From: Trichosphaerium sp. ATCC 40318
Lineage: Eukaryota > Discosea > Flabellinia > Trichosidae
DNA length: 64,000 nucleotides
Assembly (NCBI GenBank): GCA_038496445.1
Contig: JALMLS010000299.1
Span: 62,001-126,000 of the forward strand
Direction: 5' to 3'
Shown: positions 23,301-33,813 of the stretch, piece after piece
How the letters are laid out: each line of letters starts with the position of its first letter
Numbering within the stretch: position 1 is the first letter of the stretch
Position numbers and translations under genes: made by a program
The notes under the pieces: generated by a model
The model's input: the letters and a program-made list of their open reading frames with translations, nothing else
The model's database searches: none
What the model was told of the DNA's origin: nothing

Positions 23301-25479
23301 TTTTTGGATCTGTAGGCGAGGATCCTCTTTTATGTATAAGATATAAGTAAGAGTTTTTCCATGTGTCTGGCATGTAACCTTTTGTATAGCAGCCGTTAAA
23401 AAGGTTGAGCATAATATTAAGATATTCGTCATTGAGTTTTTTATATACCTCTGCAGGTATTCTGTCTTCGCCAGATTGTTTCCAGCTTTTGGTGGCTTCT
23501 ATTGCCTCTTTTAGTTCTTCCATTGTGAAGGTTTTGGTATCCATTTGAACTTTGGAAGTATCTATTTCTTCATTGAGCCAGTAAGGGTCTCCGGATGGTA
23601 CTGTGTCTACTTTGTTAAGTATTTTGTCCCAGGCTTTAACGAAAAGAGACATTTTTTCTTTATGATTGTTGGTCACAACACCTGAATCAGGATCTTTCAG
23701 AGGGCTATTAACCGCCGTACCTTTGCGTTGTAATAGGTTGTCGAAAAAGGCTTTAGGATTGTCATGGAACTTATCAATCAAACCGTTTATTTTCTCTTTT
23801 ATAGAATCCGCTTTGTATGCTGTTGCTCTTTGGTCTCGTTTTATTTTAATGTGTTTGATTATTAGTTTAATGTACTCTCCTAGGTCATCTCCATTACCTT
23901 TCTCTTTAATATTTTTTGTGATTTTGTCTTCGTCATGTATAACCAGTTTCTTACATTCTTTACGGATATTTATTAAAACGTTGAAGCATGATTTAACTTC
24001 CGAGGTTGACATGTCAATAGGATCTTTGGATTTGTTGATTAGTTTTTGTACTCTATGTTTAAGATTACCCCATTTTCTAAGTTCATGATCGTTGGATGTT
24101 CTGGTTTTGCGAAATTCTCTGTGTTTGGTGCCTACTAAGTCTTTACAGTTATCGTAGATTTCTTCTGTAAGGTTTTGCGCTAGATTGTCTAGACTGAGAA
24201 GTGAATCACTGTTCAGCCATCTGTTAAAGTTGCGATGTAGTTTATCGCTGATCATAGTATCATTGATAAGGCCTAATTTGTCACTTCTAGTATTAAGACT
24301 GTCTTTTGGTTGTTCTAGTTTGGTGCCTTCATCCGTATTTCCCTTCCACCACCATTCGAACTCAATAAGTATCGGATAATGGTCACTATCTGTGAACGGA
24401 TCATCATCAATAGAGAAGTTCCACACTCTAAGTTCGTCTGACTTTTTAACAAGGAAGAAGTCTAGAAGTGCCTTGCAGCTGAAGATTCTTTCCTTGTCTA
24501 TATATTTCATACTTACTCTGGTGAACATTTCTTTATTTGGGTATAGTATTCTATGAGCTGCTACTAAATCTCTCTCTTGCATGAGGTCTGAAAGCGCTTC
24601 TGATTTATGATCTGAGAATTGCATATTGTGGTTATCTGCGTACCATCTATCAGTGTCTTTATTAAGTACTGAGTTGAAATCGCCACCGATGATTACGTGT
24701 TTTTTCGTACTGTTGAATTTATTTAAATATACATTGATTATATTATTAACTTTACAGAAAAATTGATCTTGTTCGTTAGAACCACTGCAAGGGGAGTAGA
24801 TGTTGGTGATTATGATGGTCGTGTTCTCATCTCCAATTGCTATAAGTAAGATTTTTCTGGACGTGTCGTAGTATACTTCTTTGACTTTGTCTACTAATTC
24901 TTTACGGACGAAAATACTGATGCCTTCTGATTTTTTGAATACTTTGAGTTTGTCTTTTTTTATGCGTAACTTGTCAATGGCTGTCCTTTTTTCTTCTTCA
25001 GTAAGGTCTCTTTTGAGTTTGGCTATTTGTCCACGGAACCATTTTTCTCTCTTATCTTCTGTTGTGAGTAAATTGGTGTACATTTTGTAATTGTCGAGGA
25101 GCGCCGAATCAGTGTCGTGTTTTAATTCAGCTTTATTACACATCATTTCTTGTACTAGGATTACGTCCGCTTGCATTTTCCTAGCTTGTAACATGATTAA
25201 TCCTGAGCTGATAAACCATTTACCTCTGCAGTTGATTGAACAAACTTTTATACAACTCTTATCGCCGCTAATGTTAATGTGATCTGTGTTGTCCGCCCTA
25301 ATTGCGAACTCCAATTGTTTATTGGTAATTTCGTTTTTTGAAAAACCTCCGTTATTGTATCTTTTTGCTATATTACGAATTTCTACTTCTCTGTGTTCGG
25401 TACTGCGGATGCTCGGCCTCGTTCCAGAATGCCCTTTATTTCTGGAGCGAAGACCATAATTGTGTTTGCTACTTAACAT
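20389..25479 (-). CDS. LINE ORF2: endonuclease, reverse transcriptase, RNase H
   Basis: A 1696-residue polyprotein with no intron. The APE-type endonuclease starts near residue 77 ('KVCSINCRGKW', catalytic Glu about 111, 'GGDFNSV' about 263, 'DSDHYPI' about 362). Reverse transcriptase covers roughly 670-960, with 'NYRPIAL', 'NGFRPKRST', 'DISKAFDSV', 'GVKQGDILSP' and the active site 'AYCDDIVLI' near 901. RNase H lies around 1265-1420, with 'WTDGS', 'AELEAA', 'TDSTYV' and 'NEEADKLAN'. A C-terminal zinc knuckle of form C-x2-C-x7-H-x4-C sits near 1545-1561. All catalytic residues appear intact, so the element may be competent for target-primed reverse transcription. Its ATG overlaps the stop of the longest upstream frame by 11 bases (ATGTTAAGTAG), a layout that in other LINEs permits reinitiation. 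Confidence 0.93.
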   Translation of the reverse strand: MLSSKHNYGLRSRNKGHSGTRPSIRSTEHREVEIRNIAKRYNNGGFSKNEITNKQLEFAIRADNTDHINISGDKSCIKVCSINCRGKWFISSGLIMLQARKMQADVILVQEMMCNKAELKHDTDSALLDNYKMYTNLLTTEDKREKWFRGQIAKLKRDLTEEEKRTAIDKLRIKKDKLKVFKKSEGISIFVRKELVDKVKEVYYDTSRKILLIAIGDENTTIIITNIYSPCSGSNEQDQFFCKVNNIINVYLNKFNSTKKHVIIGGDFNSVLNKDTDRWYADNHNMQFSDHKSEALSDLMQERDLVAAHRILYPNKEMFTRVSMKYIDKERIFSCKALLDFFLVKKSDELRVWNFSIDDDPFTDSDHYPILIEFEWWWKGNTDEGTKLEQPKDSLNTRSDKLGLINDTMISDKLHRNFNRWLNSDSLLSLDNLAQNLTEEIYDNCKDLVGTKHREFRKTRTSNDHELRKWGNLKHRVQKLINKSKDPIDMSTSEVKSCFNVLINIRKECKKLVIHDEDKITKNIKEKGNGDDLGEYIKLIIKHIKIKRDQRATAYKADSIKEKINGLIDKFHDNPKAFFDNLLQRKGTAVNSPLKDPDSGVVTNNHKEKMSLFVKAWDKILNKVDTVPSGDPYWLNEEIDTSKVQMDTKTFTMEELKEAIEATKSWKQSGEDRIPAEVYKKLNDEYLNIMLNLFNGCYTKGYMPDTWKNSYLYLIHKRGSSPTDPKNYRPIALLAVQYKIYTRLLYNRILEFVDGNNILANEQNGFRPKRSTVGHITTLINVIEDRRQFAEKKKLAMLFIDISKAFDSVEHWSMIKTLKYYKFPNIMIEAISALYNGCSGKILTIDGLSEQFDITNGVKQGDILSPMLFVLCLNPIIKYISNNIQGYQFANNSNIQISVLAYCDDIVLIAENKENLTNAMNHFLNFCDYNGWKVNQAKTKYMSSEEADPLVLIRNNISVEFPGIEIGKSYKYLGIFINIKLDWNRDAQAVKSAYIYRLNLISGRAVPYDCKITIINRVLNEALKYHMNFYSFPLDIMKKLKKAVVQMLFRAIPMTSRSKHCQLWASRELDGKEVVPPMLANQIALVANTYKFALNAENGSLPQVTTKQRLTDNIYLPTINRKGLRQTAQTHHAKKIKININDDRLTMYKKMLLKMNMTCVASVTETPPLPIMLNETQCDTLTSLGLLDDITKVNVIRNGRLVDRNEICKLFGKTVTEYTYHALAKVITEGNNKAIKCALNKATLSNNSISTINSSVDDDWHWHKDFVCVWTDGSRIQKKNGNVAGVGVYFGEDNLNNLACRAVTKQDIDAAELEAAIVAVKVVPIDQPMYLFTDSTYVIKMACSDSVSPFSPNAIAIKELRDALKDRADNNGDCIIHKVPSHFNKKIKAYKKEPNRMGRLMAEVNTLKNTFGRNIEWILEGNEEADKLANLGREADEVEGKILNGMLDYTLYDEKLKPIEGNIRKYIAQTFKEKANKELIERRPIMDKADMSVSAINFGKPDYTMKKINNTLFKARNDKLCTREIMHKRAIQNWPGVNKDKYSDNVCMFCNEIESNLHVIADCPKYESYRQDTAKEIKLAMKEHLPRAKYKRFWPSANDICSFRRNTAPSLETKELVAKAYIPKKLVNSLKDQGCDSVAITKSLKKVHLALAKMIHGIYQKRCKLHEQWWIDYNTEFVECPEMEDIYRRFAGSPIT

Positions 25480-26024
25480 ATTTGTATAATTTATTATTGC
25501 GGTTCAAGATAGGGCTCTCGTTTACAAGGGCTGTAAACTTACGAGCGTGTGTGTGATAGTAGTTATGATTTCGGTTTATACGCATCAAATACTTTGTACT
25601 ATGAGGATTTTGTGTATATCCAGCGATGATGCAGCATATTTTATGCGTTATGTAAAGAAAAGGCGCAAAGTTGTAACAAATAGGTTCCCAAATGGTATAG
25701 TTATCTTTGTTACGCGTAGAGAAACATATATGTGTGTTTGTTACGCGAAGGGAAAAGGAAGAGATTCTTGGATGTTTAAAAGGTTTGTTTAGTTTCATAC
25801 CAAGTATCAACGAGCGTATACTTACTAGAAAGAAGGGAAATTTGTGTGGAGAAAGTTTTCGAAGCGAGTTATAGTCATTTAATTGTTTCAACGCAGATGA
25901 ACAGTAAAAGGTATGTGGTAAAAGAATTACTAAGGAACCAAGTATTTGAGGAGCTTTAAATTTATTTTTTTTTAGAACACAGCAGAACCTTGAATACCAA
26001 TCGAGTTTGAAGACTGTAAGTAAT

Positions 26025-28666
26025 TTATACGTCTTGTTTTGGAGCTGATAATTTGTCCAGTTTTTCTTGAGTGGCCTTGCTGAGGCCGATGTCACATTCA
26101 ACGTCTCCCAGATAGTCATCAAGAGAAGGCTTAGCGGTGATGGATTGCTTACCGGCAGTGGCTCTTGCTCTGGAGCGCGATCTAGACGATCTGGTGGCGA
26201 CTCTACAAATTCTGCCCGATCCGAGTCCAGTATTTGGGTCGATGTTTTCCTTCTCGATGATGTTTTTAATGTCTGACATTTCTTCGTCAGAGTTGGCTGT
26301 GTCAGACCAGGAGATTTCATCATCTCCGGTAACATCAATGTAAGTGGATTTTTTCTTCTCCTTCTTTTCTTTGACGGCATTAGAGGTGTTGTTTGTCGCA
26401 TTGGATGAGTTTTCAATATCAAGAGAGCCACCGTTTTTGAGAATTTCTCTAGTGACAAGTTCACGTGTATCATTGATACTAAATTAATAATGTAAGAATA
26501 CTGTGTAATATTATGTAAGTGAAAGATAAAAAATACTTGCGCTTTAAGGAGTGAGACTACGTTTCTGGATAGGCCTTGGATCATTCCTTTTACATACACA
26601 ATTTCGTTATGCATTGTGAGAAGGGCTGGGTTGTTAGGTTTTACCGTTTTCCCGTTGTTGGTGCATCTACCTTCCTTGTAGTTGAATCCATTCATTGGTT
26701 CCATAGGGAGTCTATCAAGGAGGGTTCTATTGTAATAGATTTCAGGCGAGGTGAGGTAAGTGATTTCGTTTTCGAAGGCGCTTTTGGTAAGCGTAACATA
26801 GACGCATCCGTCTATGGCGTCATCTTTTCGAGGATCCATGGCAGGAGCGAGATCTTTGGTGTCAAGCCTGTCTTTGAAGAGCTTGTGCATGTATTTAAGA
26901 CCGGTGGCAATAGGCAAACCACGAGGCATCTTAGGTACAATCAAGGTGTATTTGTGATGTGGTTTGTATGGCGTTTGGAGAAACATTGTCCAATTATCTT
27001 CGCCGAACATGTTAGTCATTCTGATGGCGTCGTTTCGAGCGTGAGCGTCAACAAAAACTGCACTACCGTATTGGTGAGTTTTGTTCCAAGAGGCTGCCAA
27101 CATTACTGAGTTGTTACGGTTTTTGCGGCGATTGGCTTTACGATTATGGGCACCAACTATGTTTGTGATAGATGGGTCGATGAGTTTGCCTATTTTTATG
27201 TGAGAATATGATATTGTATAATTGAGAATTAACGATGAATGTGTTTTAATGTGAGAGAGAAAACAGATCCAAGAGTGGGTTTTGTTGGTGTCGTGATTCA
27301 TTTTCTTTGAATAAAAAGGAGTGTTTTGGGTTTGTTTTGGGATTGAGAAGAAGAAACAAAGAAGAAATAGATGTGTATGCGTGGTAGTTTTGTTATAGTT
27401 TTTGGTAGTATTGTGAGCGATAACGATACCTCTAGTGATGGAAAGCAGCGTGGCAACTGCGCAATCAGTGGTTTTGGAGTAGAACACATGTGTTTTGGGG
27501 CGTCTTTCAAGGCGAACCGCCAGTTCGCGACAGGTAGAAGCATCTTGGAGGAATACGTAGACCATCGGCATAAAATCAGGACCCATTTTGAACTTGTTGA
27601 TTTCGATCCCCTCAGCAAGATCTTCAACCGATACCGATATACCTCTAGAGGTGACGGTATGATCGTTGACCACCACTATTAGGAGATATCCATCCCGAGT
27701 CTCAAAAGGTTCATCAAGAAAACTAATAAAGTGAGAATTATGTGGGAAGTGTCTAAAAATGAGATTCTTTTGATAATATAATAGTGAGGAATTAAAGTCG
27801 AACTGTTTGCATTCTTGAGAAACATCTGGGAGGAAGGAGGACCCGTTATCATCGTCATCGTATCGATCATCATCTCGACGACGACGTTTGTTAGGGCCTT
27901 TGCCTTTACGGTTGATTCTGGAGCTATCCAGATGAGGGATAGTTAACACTAGGCGTTGTGACATGTTTGATAGTTGTTTAATAATGGTTTTAGGGTGGGA
28001 GAGGATTAGACCTTCAAAGTTTTTTATTTCCTTTTTGATCGATTTGGAAAAAAGTTTTCTTATCTCAGTATTGTGGGTAGGTTGGTTCGCAAAACTTTTT
28101 CTGGTACTTTCTCTTGCGATATGAGACTTGGGTACTTTTGTTATTTCCCCGTATTTTTTAAAGTATTTTTTACTAATGTATTTAAATGTGAATTGGAAGT
28201 CATGTGTAAATTTTTTCGATTTTTTGTCGTTCCCTATTACGGTGGAATTGTTGAGGAGATATTGTGGAGAAATCCTCTTAAATTTGGCGTAAACGCCAAG
28301 TTTTGTTTTAAGTTTTAGTCGTGGAATTAAATTTAGGTCTAACTGTTGTGTTTTACGGCCTATATATGTGATGTGGAAGGAAAGAGGATGGTCTATTGTG
28401 TTATTTGGCTTTTTAAAGTAGTAGCCATTACTAAATGTTTTCCCGCCAATGTTCTTGAACATCGATAAACTCGGTCCTTGCATTGTCTGTTTGTCACATT
28501 CAGCTTTAGCTGACGTAGATAAAGTGAACTTAAGAATTGCAGCAGTTACTCCCTTCTGGGCAGATAACCTCCCATCGTAATGGGTGTATGTGTTTGTCAT
28601 ACTCTGGCAAAGTTTTTTAACTATTGAATACGATAAACCATAAGGTTTATGGAGCGAACGGTACAC
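26025..28666 (-). CDS. LINE ORF1 (RNA-binding/chaperone-type, frame uncertain)
   Basis: The longest frame runs from 28666 to 25469 (1065 codons), but only parts look like protein. A likely start is the ATG at 27964, followed by a basic patch ('KGPNKRRRRDDD'), an acidic Asp run and a folded-looking region to about 26540 ('GYLLIVVVNDHTV', 'MVYVFLQDAST', 'YTLIVPKMPRGLP', 'GCVYVTLTKSAF'). From about 26490 the protein-like signal moves to another frame, an acidic then Arg/Ser-rich tail ending 'KLDKLSAPKQDV' at 26025. A donor GTATGT in codons around 26595 with acceptor TTTAG near 26480 would join the two frames. A 240-nt in-frame GT...AG segment lies at 27190-27429. No conserved domain was recognised; the ORF1 role is inferred from position. 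Confidence 0.55.
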
Positions 28667-28848
28667 ATTTAGTGTCAGTGTGACGTAGCTAGATCTATCT
28701 TGTTATCGATAGGGGCTATGTAGAAAAGAACAAACAATTTCAGACGAGCTTTCACACTCGAATTTTGCCGTTTTTTCTGGTTTGCTTCCTCTGATGTTTT
28801 TGTTCCGAAGTCAAAACTAGTCATGTGTCAGTGGAATTTGTTTCAAAA
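28667..28848. other. Spacer between retrotransposon 5' region and KRI1
   Basis: 182 bases that should contain the KRI1 promoter and possibly the true 5' end of the element. No repeat matching the element's 3' flank was seen by eye. Confidence 0.4.
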
Positions 28849-31295
28849 ATGTCAAGAGCACCTCGCCTTTTTGATGATGATGACGTAGCTAAAACAGCTG
28901 AAGGGTTGAATGTCAATACTACATTTTCAGAAAAGTACTTTCGCAACAAAATGCAGAAAGAAATATCTGAGAGTACGTCACTACGCGTTTATATAACTCC
29001 TAACAAGCTTTTATAGAAAAAGACCGATTGTTGCATACAATAGAGCGTAATCCCGTTGATTCGGACTCTGGTTCTGAATCAGACTCTGCTGAAGGCGTAG
29101 ACGCTACTTTCTTAGAGCATCTGCCTATTCTTGCGAAAAAACCAGTATCTATCAAAAAAACGATATTTTCAGTACCTCAAAAGCCAAAAAAAAAGGTAAC
29201 AGTTTAATGTAAGACATAATCAAAGTAAATTCTGTAAATTAGGCAGTTGAGGCGCCATACACCGTTAAAGAATTCATCAGAGAGACTGCATTCGACGCAG
29301 ACGAAAAAGTACCAGTAGCAAAGGTTTGACACTTTTTTTGTTTTTGAACGCGACGGAAACGGGTACTAAACGCTTACTAGAAATCTAATCAAGCCACAAT
29401 CGAAGACGAATTAATAGAACTAAAGCACGTCAAATTACAACCGCTTTATTGCCATTTTTATTTTTGTTGTTAAAAAGTCCTTTAGGGAAGGTTTTCAAAC
29501 TGTTATAGATGAACTGGAAGCAGATGAAAGTGACTTTCTTGTTCCTGCAGAAGAAGATGAAGAAAATAGTGATGATGAGCGGGAAGCAGATCAAATGTAT
29601 AAAGATGTTGTCAAGTCAATCTCTAAATCCGTAAGTGTCAAAAAAATCCATCACATTTTTTTTTTCAGTATTAATTGTTTCACGTGTAGGGAAACAAGAA
29701 AAAAGTAAAAGATGTCGAAAGTACGACTCTTTCTCTTATTTATTTATTTGTTTGATCTTGCGTGGGTATTAACAAAAATCAGGTTATTGGTCTGCAGAAG
29801 GAGCAAGCAAACAAGATACATTTTTACGTCAGTACTTTAAAGGTCAAGGGTGGCTTTATGATGATATAAGTATAAAAGAGATTAAAGAAACAGATAAACA
29901 AGGTGATAATAAACCAGCTACAACAGTAGTAGATGATCCTTTCGAATTTAAGCATCCGTACGTTATGTATCTTTTCTTTATCTGTTTCTATGAAATCTTT
30001 CAGCATTAAGTAGTACTTGTGATTAACTTATCAATTAGAAATGCAAAAGATTATGACAGCTACCATGGGCGAACAGGTGGATCTGTTTCGATGAGGAGGT
30101 ACAGCACAACTAAACTCAAAAACATCTTCAAAGAATTTTTTTATTTTTAGTGGCCTTGGCTTAAATTCTCCCGTGTCAAGTGCTCCTTGATACCATTTTA
30201 ATTCAATACTTATTTTTACAATTTAAACTCCCTAAGCTTACGAAATTCAGGACAAAACATAAACGTGCAGAGAAAAGAAAACGACAAAAAGAGAATAAAG
30301 CAAAAAGAAAAAAAGCATTCATAGAACAAAAAAAACAATTAATGAACCTACGTAAAATGCAAATTCTAGATCGCCTGGCTAGAATAAAGCGTGATGCTAA
30401 CCTCGATGATGGTACACATAAACAAACAAACCCACATCTTTAGTACACCAGTAAATACTCACAGTAAATTATAGACGCAGTTAGACAGCTTGATATACAA
30501 GCTGAGTTCAATCCTGACACTCACGACGAACTTATGGAAAAAATATTTGAACAAGGAATGAAAGAAGAAGAACTTGAGTCTGATGGTGAGGATCCTAAAA
30601 AACCAGAGTTTGTTGATGATTATGATGCACTACCGTTACTCTCAAAGACTAATGCTTTGATTAAACGTAAACGTGAAATGGATATTTGTCCTGATTTGGA
30701 AAAAGATCTCCAAGATTATTATAGCTTAGATTTTGAAGATGTTGTACGTAATAACTGCTATACAATTTTACATTATTTCACAAATATATCCTTTGAAAAA
30801 ATTATGTTCAACAAGCACAAGCGGTCGAGAAAAATTTTTGGGCTTTTTTTTCTGAAACTTTCACTTGAGGACGTTGCTTTTTAACCGTTTCGTTGTTGAT
30901 GTGTTGACCATTGATTTCTTTCTTTTTAGATTGGAGATGACCTTTATTGTCGTTTTAAATACAGAGAAGTTGAAGCAAATGATTATGGCATTAATCTGTA
31001 TGAGATGCTAATGAATGATCCTAAAGACTTGAATCAGATTGTTGGTAGAAAAGTTTTAGCTCCTTACAGAGAAGATCAAGGAAGAGTTAGACCAGATATT
31101 ATTCGTAATAAAATGGCAGCAGTAGAGACATTTCAGAGGTTTCCTGATGGGCCTAGCGCAAAAGTAGACAAAGAAAGGCTTATGTCTGAAACAGCGCTTA
31201 AAGGAACAAAAAGAAAGATGGTAGGCGCTGTAGCAAACCGTAAACAGAAGAGAAAACGAAGAAAGAAAAGTAAAGGAACACGTAGTTACCAATAA
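28849..31295 (+). CDS. KRI1: Ribosome-biogenesis protein KRI1
   Basis: KRI1 is a nucleolar factor needed for 40S subunit assembly that works with KRR1. ATG at 28849 ('MSRAPRLFDDDD'). The N-terminal half is acidic (Asp/Glu/Ser blocks such as 'DSDSGSESDSAEG' and 'PAEEDEENSDDE') as in yeast and animal KRI1. The middle has the conserved 'FLRQYFKGQGW' and a long Lys/Arg-rich helix ('KHKRAEKRKRQKENKAKRKK'). The C-terminal KRI1 domain is clear: 'LQDYYSLDFEDV', 'RFKYREVEANDYGINLYEML' and 'LNQIVGRKVLAPYRED'. The tail is basic ('KRKRRKKSKGTRSYQ'), consistent with nucleolar targeting. About nine introns interrupt it. Stop at 31293-31295. No defect seen. Confidence 0.9.
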
Positions 31296-31576
31296 CTCGG
31301 TTTTCTTTCAAAAAAAGAAAAAAAAACGAAAACCAAAAACTTGGTATGATTTGTACAATGTCGAAATAAAGGGTAAAACACAAAAAAAGCTTGATAATGT
31401 ATTTCGTTTACAAAGAGATTATGATCGGTTTGAGGTACTTGTTGGGACGACCCTTTGCTTGTACAATACCAGTAAGGGTCTTAAAGAGTCTAGTACATAT
31501 GTATTTTATGCGTTTATTATTATTGCCTAGGAGTTTTGAATACCAAAAAAATTACTGTTTGCGAACCAAGTTTCTT
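31296..31576. other. Convergent intergenic spacer
   Basis: 281 bases between the KRI1 stop and the opposing stop. It starts with a purine-rich A/G tract. A 72-codon ATG frame on the plus strand (31391-31609) runs into the next gene and has no recognisable content. Confidence 0.45.
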
Positions 31577-32955
31577 TTAGTCTACCAATCTCAAAACTTT
31601 CTCAGATAAAATCTTCATTTCTTCAGCTGTTATTCTCTGTCGTACAAAGCTTTCACCTGACCAAGGTTCCAAGGAAGCAAAACACGATGTTTTTGTTGCT
31701 TGAGGAGAATTAAGTACCAAAGTAATAGTACAACCATCAATAGCGTTCACGCTATGTAAAACGGAAGGATGCATATAATAAAGACCACCTTTCGATACTG
31801 TCGCTTGTTCTACTCTTGCTAATGATATTGTACCCAAAGGATTGATATTAAATACATTTGTACCATCCTCAGTAACAGTAGGGGAATAAACGTATTTTTG
31901 AAATGATATAACTTCAGATTCTTGTTCTTCTGGTACACAATGTAAAGGTTCTTCCCATAATTCTTGAGTGATACTACCGTGTACTATATGAGAAACAAAA
32001 TGGTTTCTATGACTATGGACTTCCTCTTGAGCTTCTGTAAATTCTTCAGGTGAAAACACGTGCATTCGAAGTTTCCATGCGGAACGTTTTCCTTTCAATA
32101 GAACTGTCTTATCAAATAAATCGTGATGGTAAGAGTTTCCGACACATTCGTCAAAATGAGGTTGAGATGCCATTAATCTGGATAGTAGTGTCTTGAAATG
32201 AGAGCCAAGGCCATATACTAGCGAATCAACAGAAGTAGCATCAATCACGTGAGGTTGACAAGCAGAACGCTCAATGACTCCTTCAATCAAGTCTCGAATT
32301 TGCTCTATTGAATCGCCTCCTTCACAATTCGTAAAAATATCACCCACGTGTGCTACATAGCGACTTCGTGCTTTCTCATCGCATATTGGGAATAGTTTTT
32401 GCATGTGTGGAATACCTAAAGGGGTTAGAAACACGAATTACAAAGAGGATTTTTGACGACAAGAAAGGAAAAAAAGGTTGTACGTGTTTCCCATGCATTT
32501 TGTTCTCCTTTCTTTATTATCAATTCACAGTCACTGGAAGTTATAGGACGTCCTTTCATTACTCTGCATTCAGCCTTGACTGTTTTACGCAGTTCCAAAA
32601 ATTGTTGCTTAGATTCTCTGTCTGCGTCGCGCATCAGACGAAGAGTTTCGTAAAGTGTATCAAGTTTTGCTTTTTTCTCAGGATTTCGCCTGTCTCCTCG
32701 CATGGAATTTCTTACGGTCTTTATTTCTGCTCTTATGGCCCTCATTCTACTCAATGCTGCTTGTCTTTTCGTTTTCCCGATGCGTCTAAGCTCTTGCGAA
32801 AACACGGGATAAACAATGCGTTTAAACCCTCTCTTCGCAGGTGGGGGTTCCTCATCATCGTTTAAGGGTTGCTCTGTGGTTTTAGACGTATTTGATGTAT
32901 CTACACCTCCATTTAAAGGAACTACTCGCCTATATGGTTGACCGCGTTCTGCCAT
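31577..32955 (-). CDS. Cupin-like protein with basic helical N-terminal region
   Basis: Two exons. ATG at 32955. Exon 1 ends in codon Arg of '...EQNAWETR', and an intron with donor GTACAA and acceptor CTTTAG joins it to 'IPHMQKLFPICDEKARS'. The N-terminal about 170 residues are Lys/Arg/Glu-rich and probably helical ('RMRAIRAEIKTVRNSMRGDR'). The C-terminal about 280 residues resemble a cysteine-dioxygenase-like or RmlC-like cupin: 'VHSHRNHFVSHIVHG' provides a His pair at the expected metal-binding strand, and 'HPSVLHSVNAIDGCTITLVL' supplies the later His. Cupins bind a metal and act as dioxygenases, isomerases or ligand-binding proteins; no substrate is evident. The stop is at 31577. The joined architecture is unusual and the N-terminal half was not matched to a family. 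Confidence 0.65.
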
Positions 32956-33813
32956 GACTGTTTTTAATACTTTCGTTCAATACAAAACAATACCAAATGT
33001 GATTGTTTAGTAAGTTGTTAAAAGTGTTGAAACACGTGCACTGAATGAGAACCCACCGTGAAAATAACTTGGCTGAATTATCACTGTGCTACACTGTTTA
33101 ATCCTTCAGTCTTGGCAAGACTTTAATAATTGTGATGGGTAATTTAGCAATGTTTGTGTAGCACCGTGCGGTTTATTGTCACAACAATAAGCGCTGGAGG
33201 GTACCACGACACACCCACCATTGCGACACTTGTAACATCCTGTAGGACGACGTCACATGCCACTGCATTATGGTGAGCACTGGAAGCGGAAGCTGAATTA
33301 AAAATCTTGTTTGCTTCAATTGGTTGTTGCGTACAAAAAACTTAGTACGCTATTAAATACTCGAAGGAGTTCTATAACATTATTACCACAACAATCGCAA
33401 GCGCCACATGCATGCTATAGTTGCAAGTCCAAAAATATAAGTTTGGTTTCCGCAAAGAACTTCAACTTTTAACTTTGCTTCCGATTAATAAGTGCATCAG
33501 GAAGGGCTACCTAAGTACGCCGTAGCAATGATTTAAGCTGCCGCGTACAACAAGGTATTTTTTAAAATTAGACTGCACGGAATATTGTACACACTTCGCA
33601 CTACGCTGTTCAGCAGTTTTTAAATAACATTGTGTGGCGTACAGGTTTATTTTCTGGAACACCAAATTAGAAAACTAAAATATAAGGTAATTTGTTGAGA
33701 ACCAAAACGCACGACAATTCATGCTGTAGAGCGCTGAATATTGTCGGGGTGCGCTAAAAAACCAAAGTCATATTTCACGAATTTCCAACTTAATCAGCTA
33801 AACAACAAACACT
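32956..33813. other. Long intergenic region, no gene recognised
   Basis: 858 bases between divergent genes (cupin-like minus, lamin-tail protein plus). It contains a small perfect hairpin TTATTGT-CACA-ACAATAA near 33176-33193 and a CACGTG near 33032. No open frame of note, tRNA or known ncRNA was found by eye. The divergent layout suggests it holds two separate promoters. Confidence 0.45.

Larger units (their letters stand above)
20150..28666 (-). mobile_element. Non-LTR (LINE-type) retrotransposon
   Basis: About 8.5 kb on the minus strand, with a 5' ORF1 region, an intact ORF2 and a structured 3' untranslated region (about 20150-20388) holding two hairpins. No LTRs are seen. The endonuclease is of the APE type and there is a C-terminal RNase H plus zinc knuckle. 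This combination fits the I/Ingi/R1/Tad-like part of the LINE tree. Ends are approximate because no clear target-site duplication or poly(A) tail was found. ORF2 has no stops or frameshifts over 5.1 kb, so the copy is probably young. Confidence 0.85.

Noticed and set aside
25469-26024. The last about 185 codons of the longest ORF1 frame as genuine protein
   Set aside because: Composition is rich in His, Asn, Ile and Tyr with no protein-like pattern. The acidic, Arg/Ser-rich frame ending at 26025 is the better candidate. The AC-rich strand simply has few stops.
26576-27109. Plus-strand frames opposite the retrotransposon, up to 177 codons
   Set aside because: They lie antisense to the protein-like ORF1 region, show no domains and have no splice context.
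31391-31609. Plus-strand 72-codon frame after KRI1
   Set aside because: It overlaps the opposing cupin gene's 3' end and lacks recognisable content. It is likely untranslated sequence.
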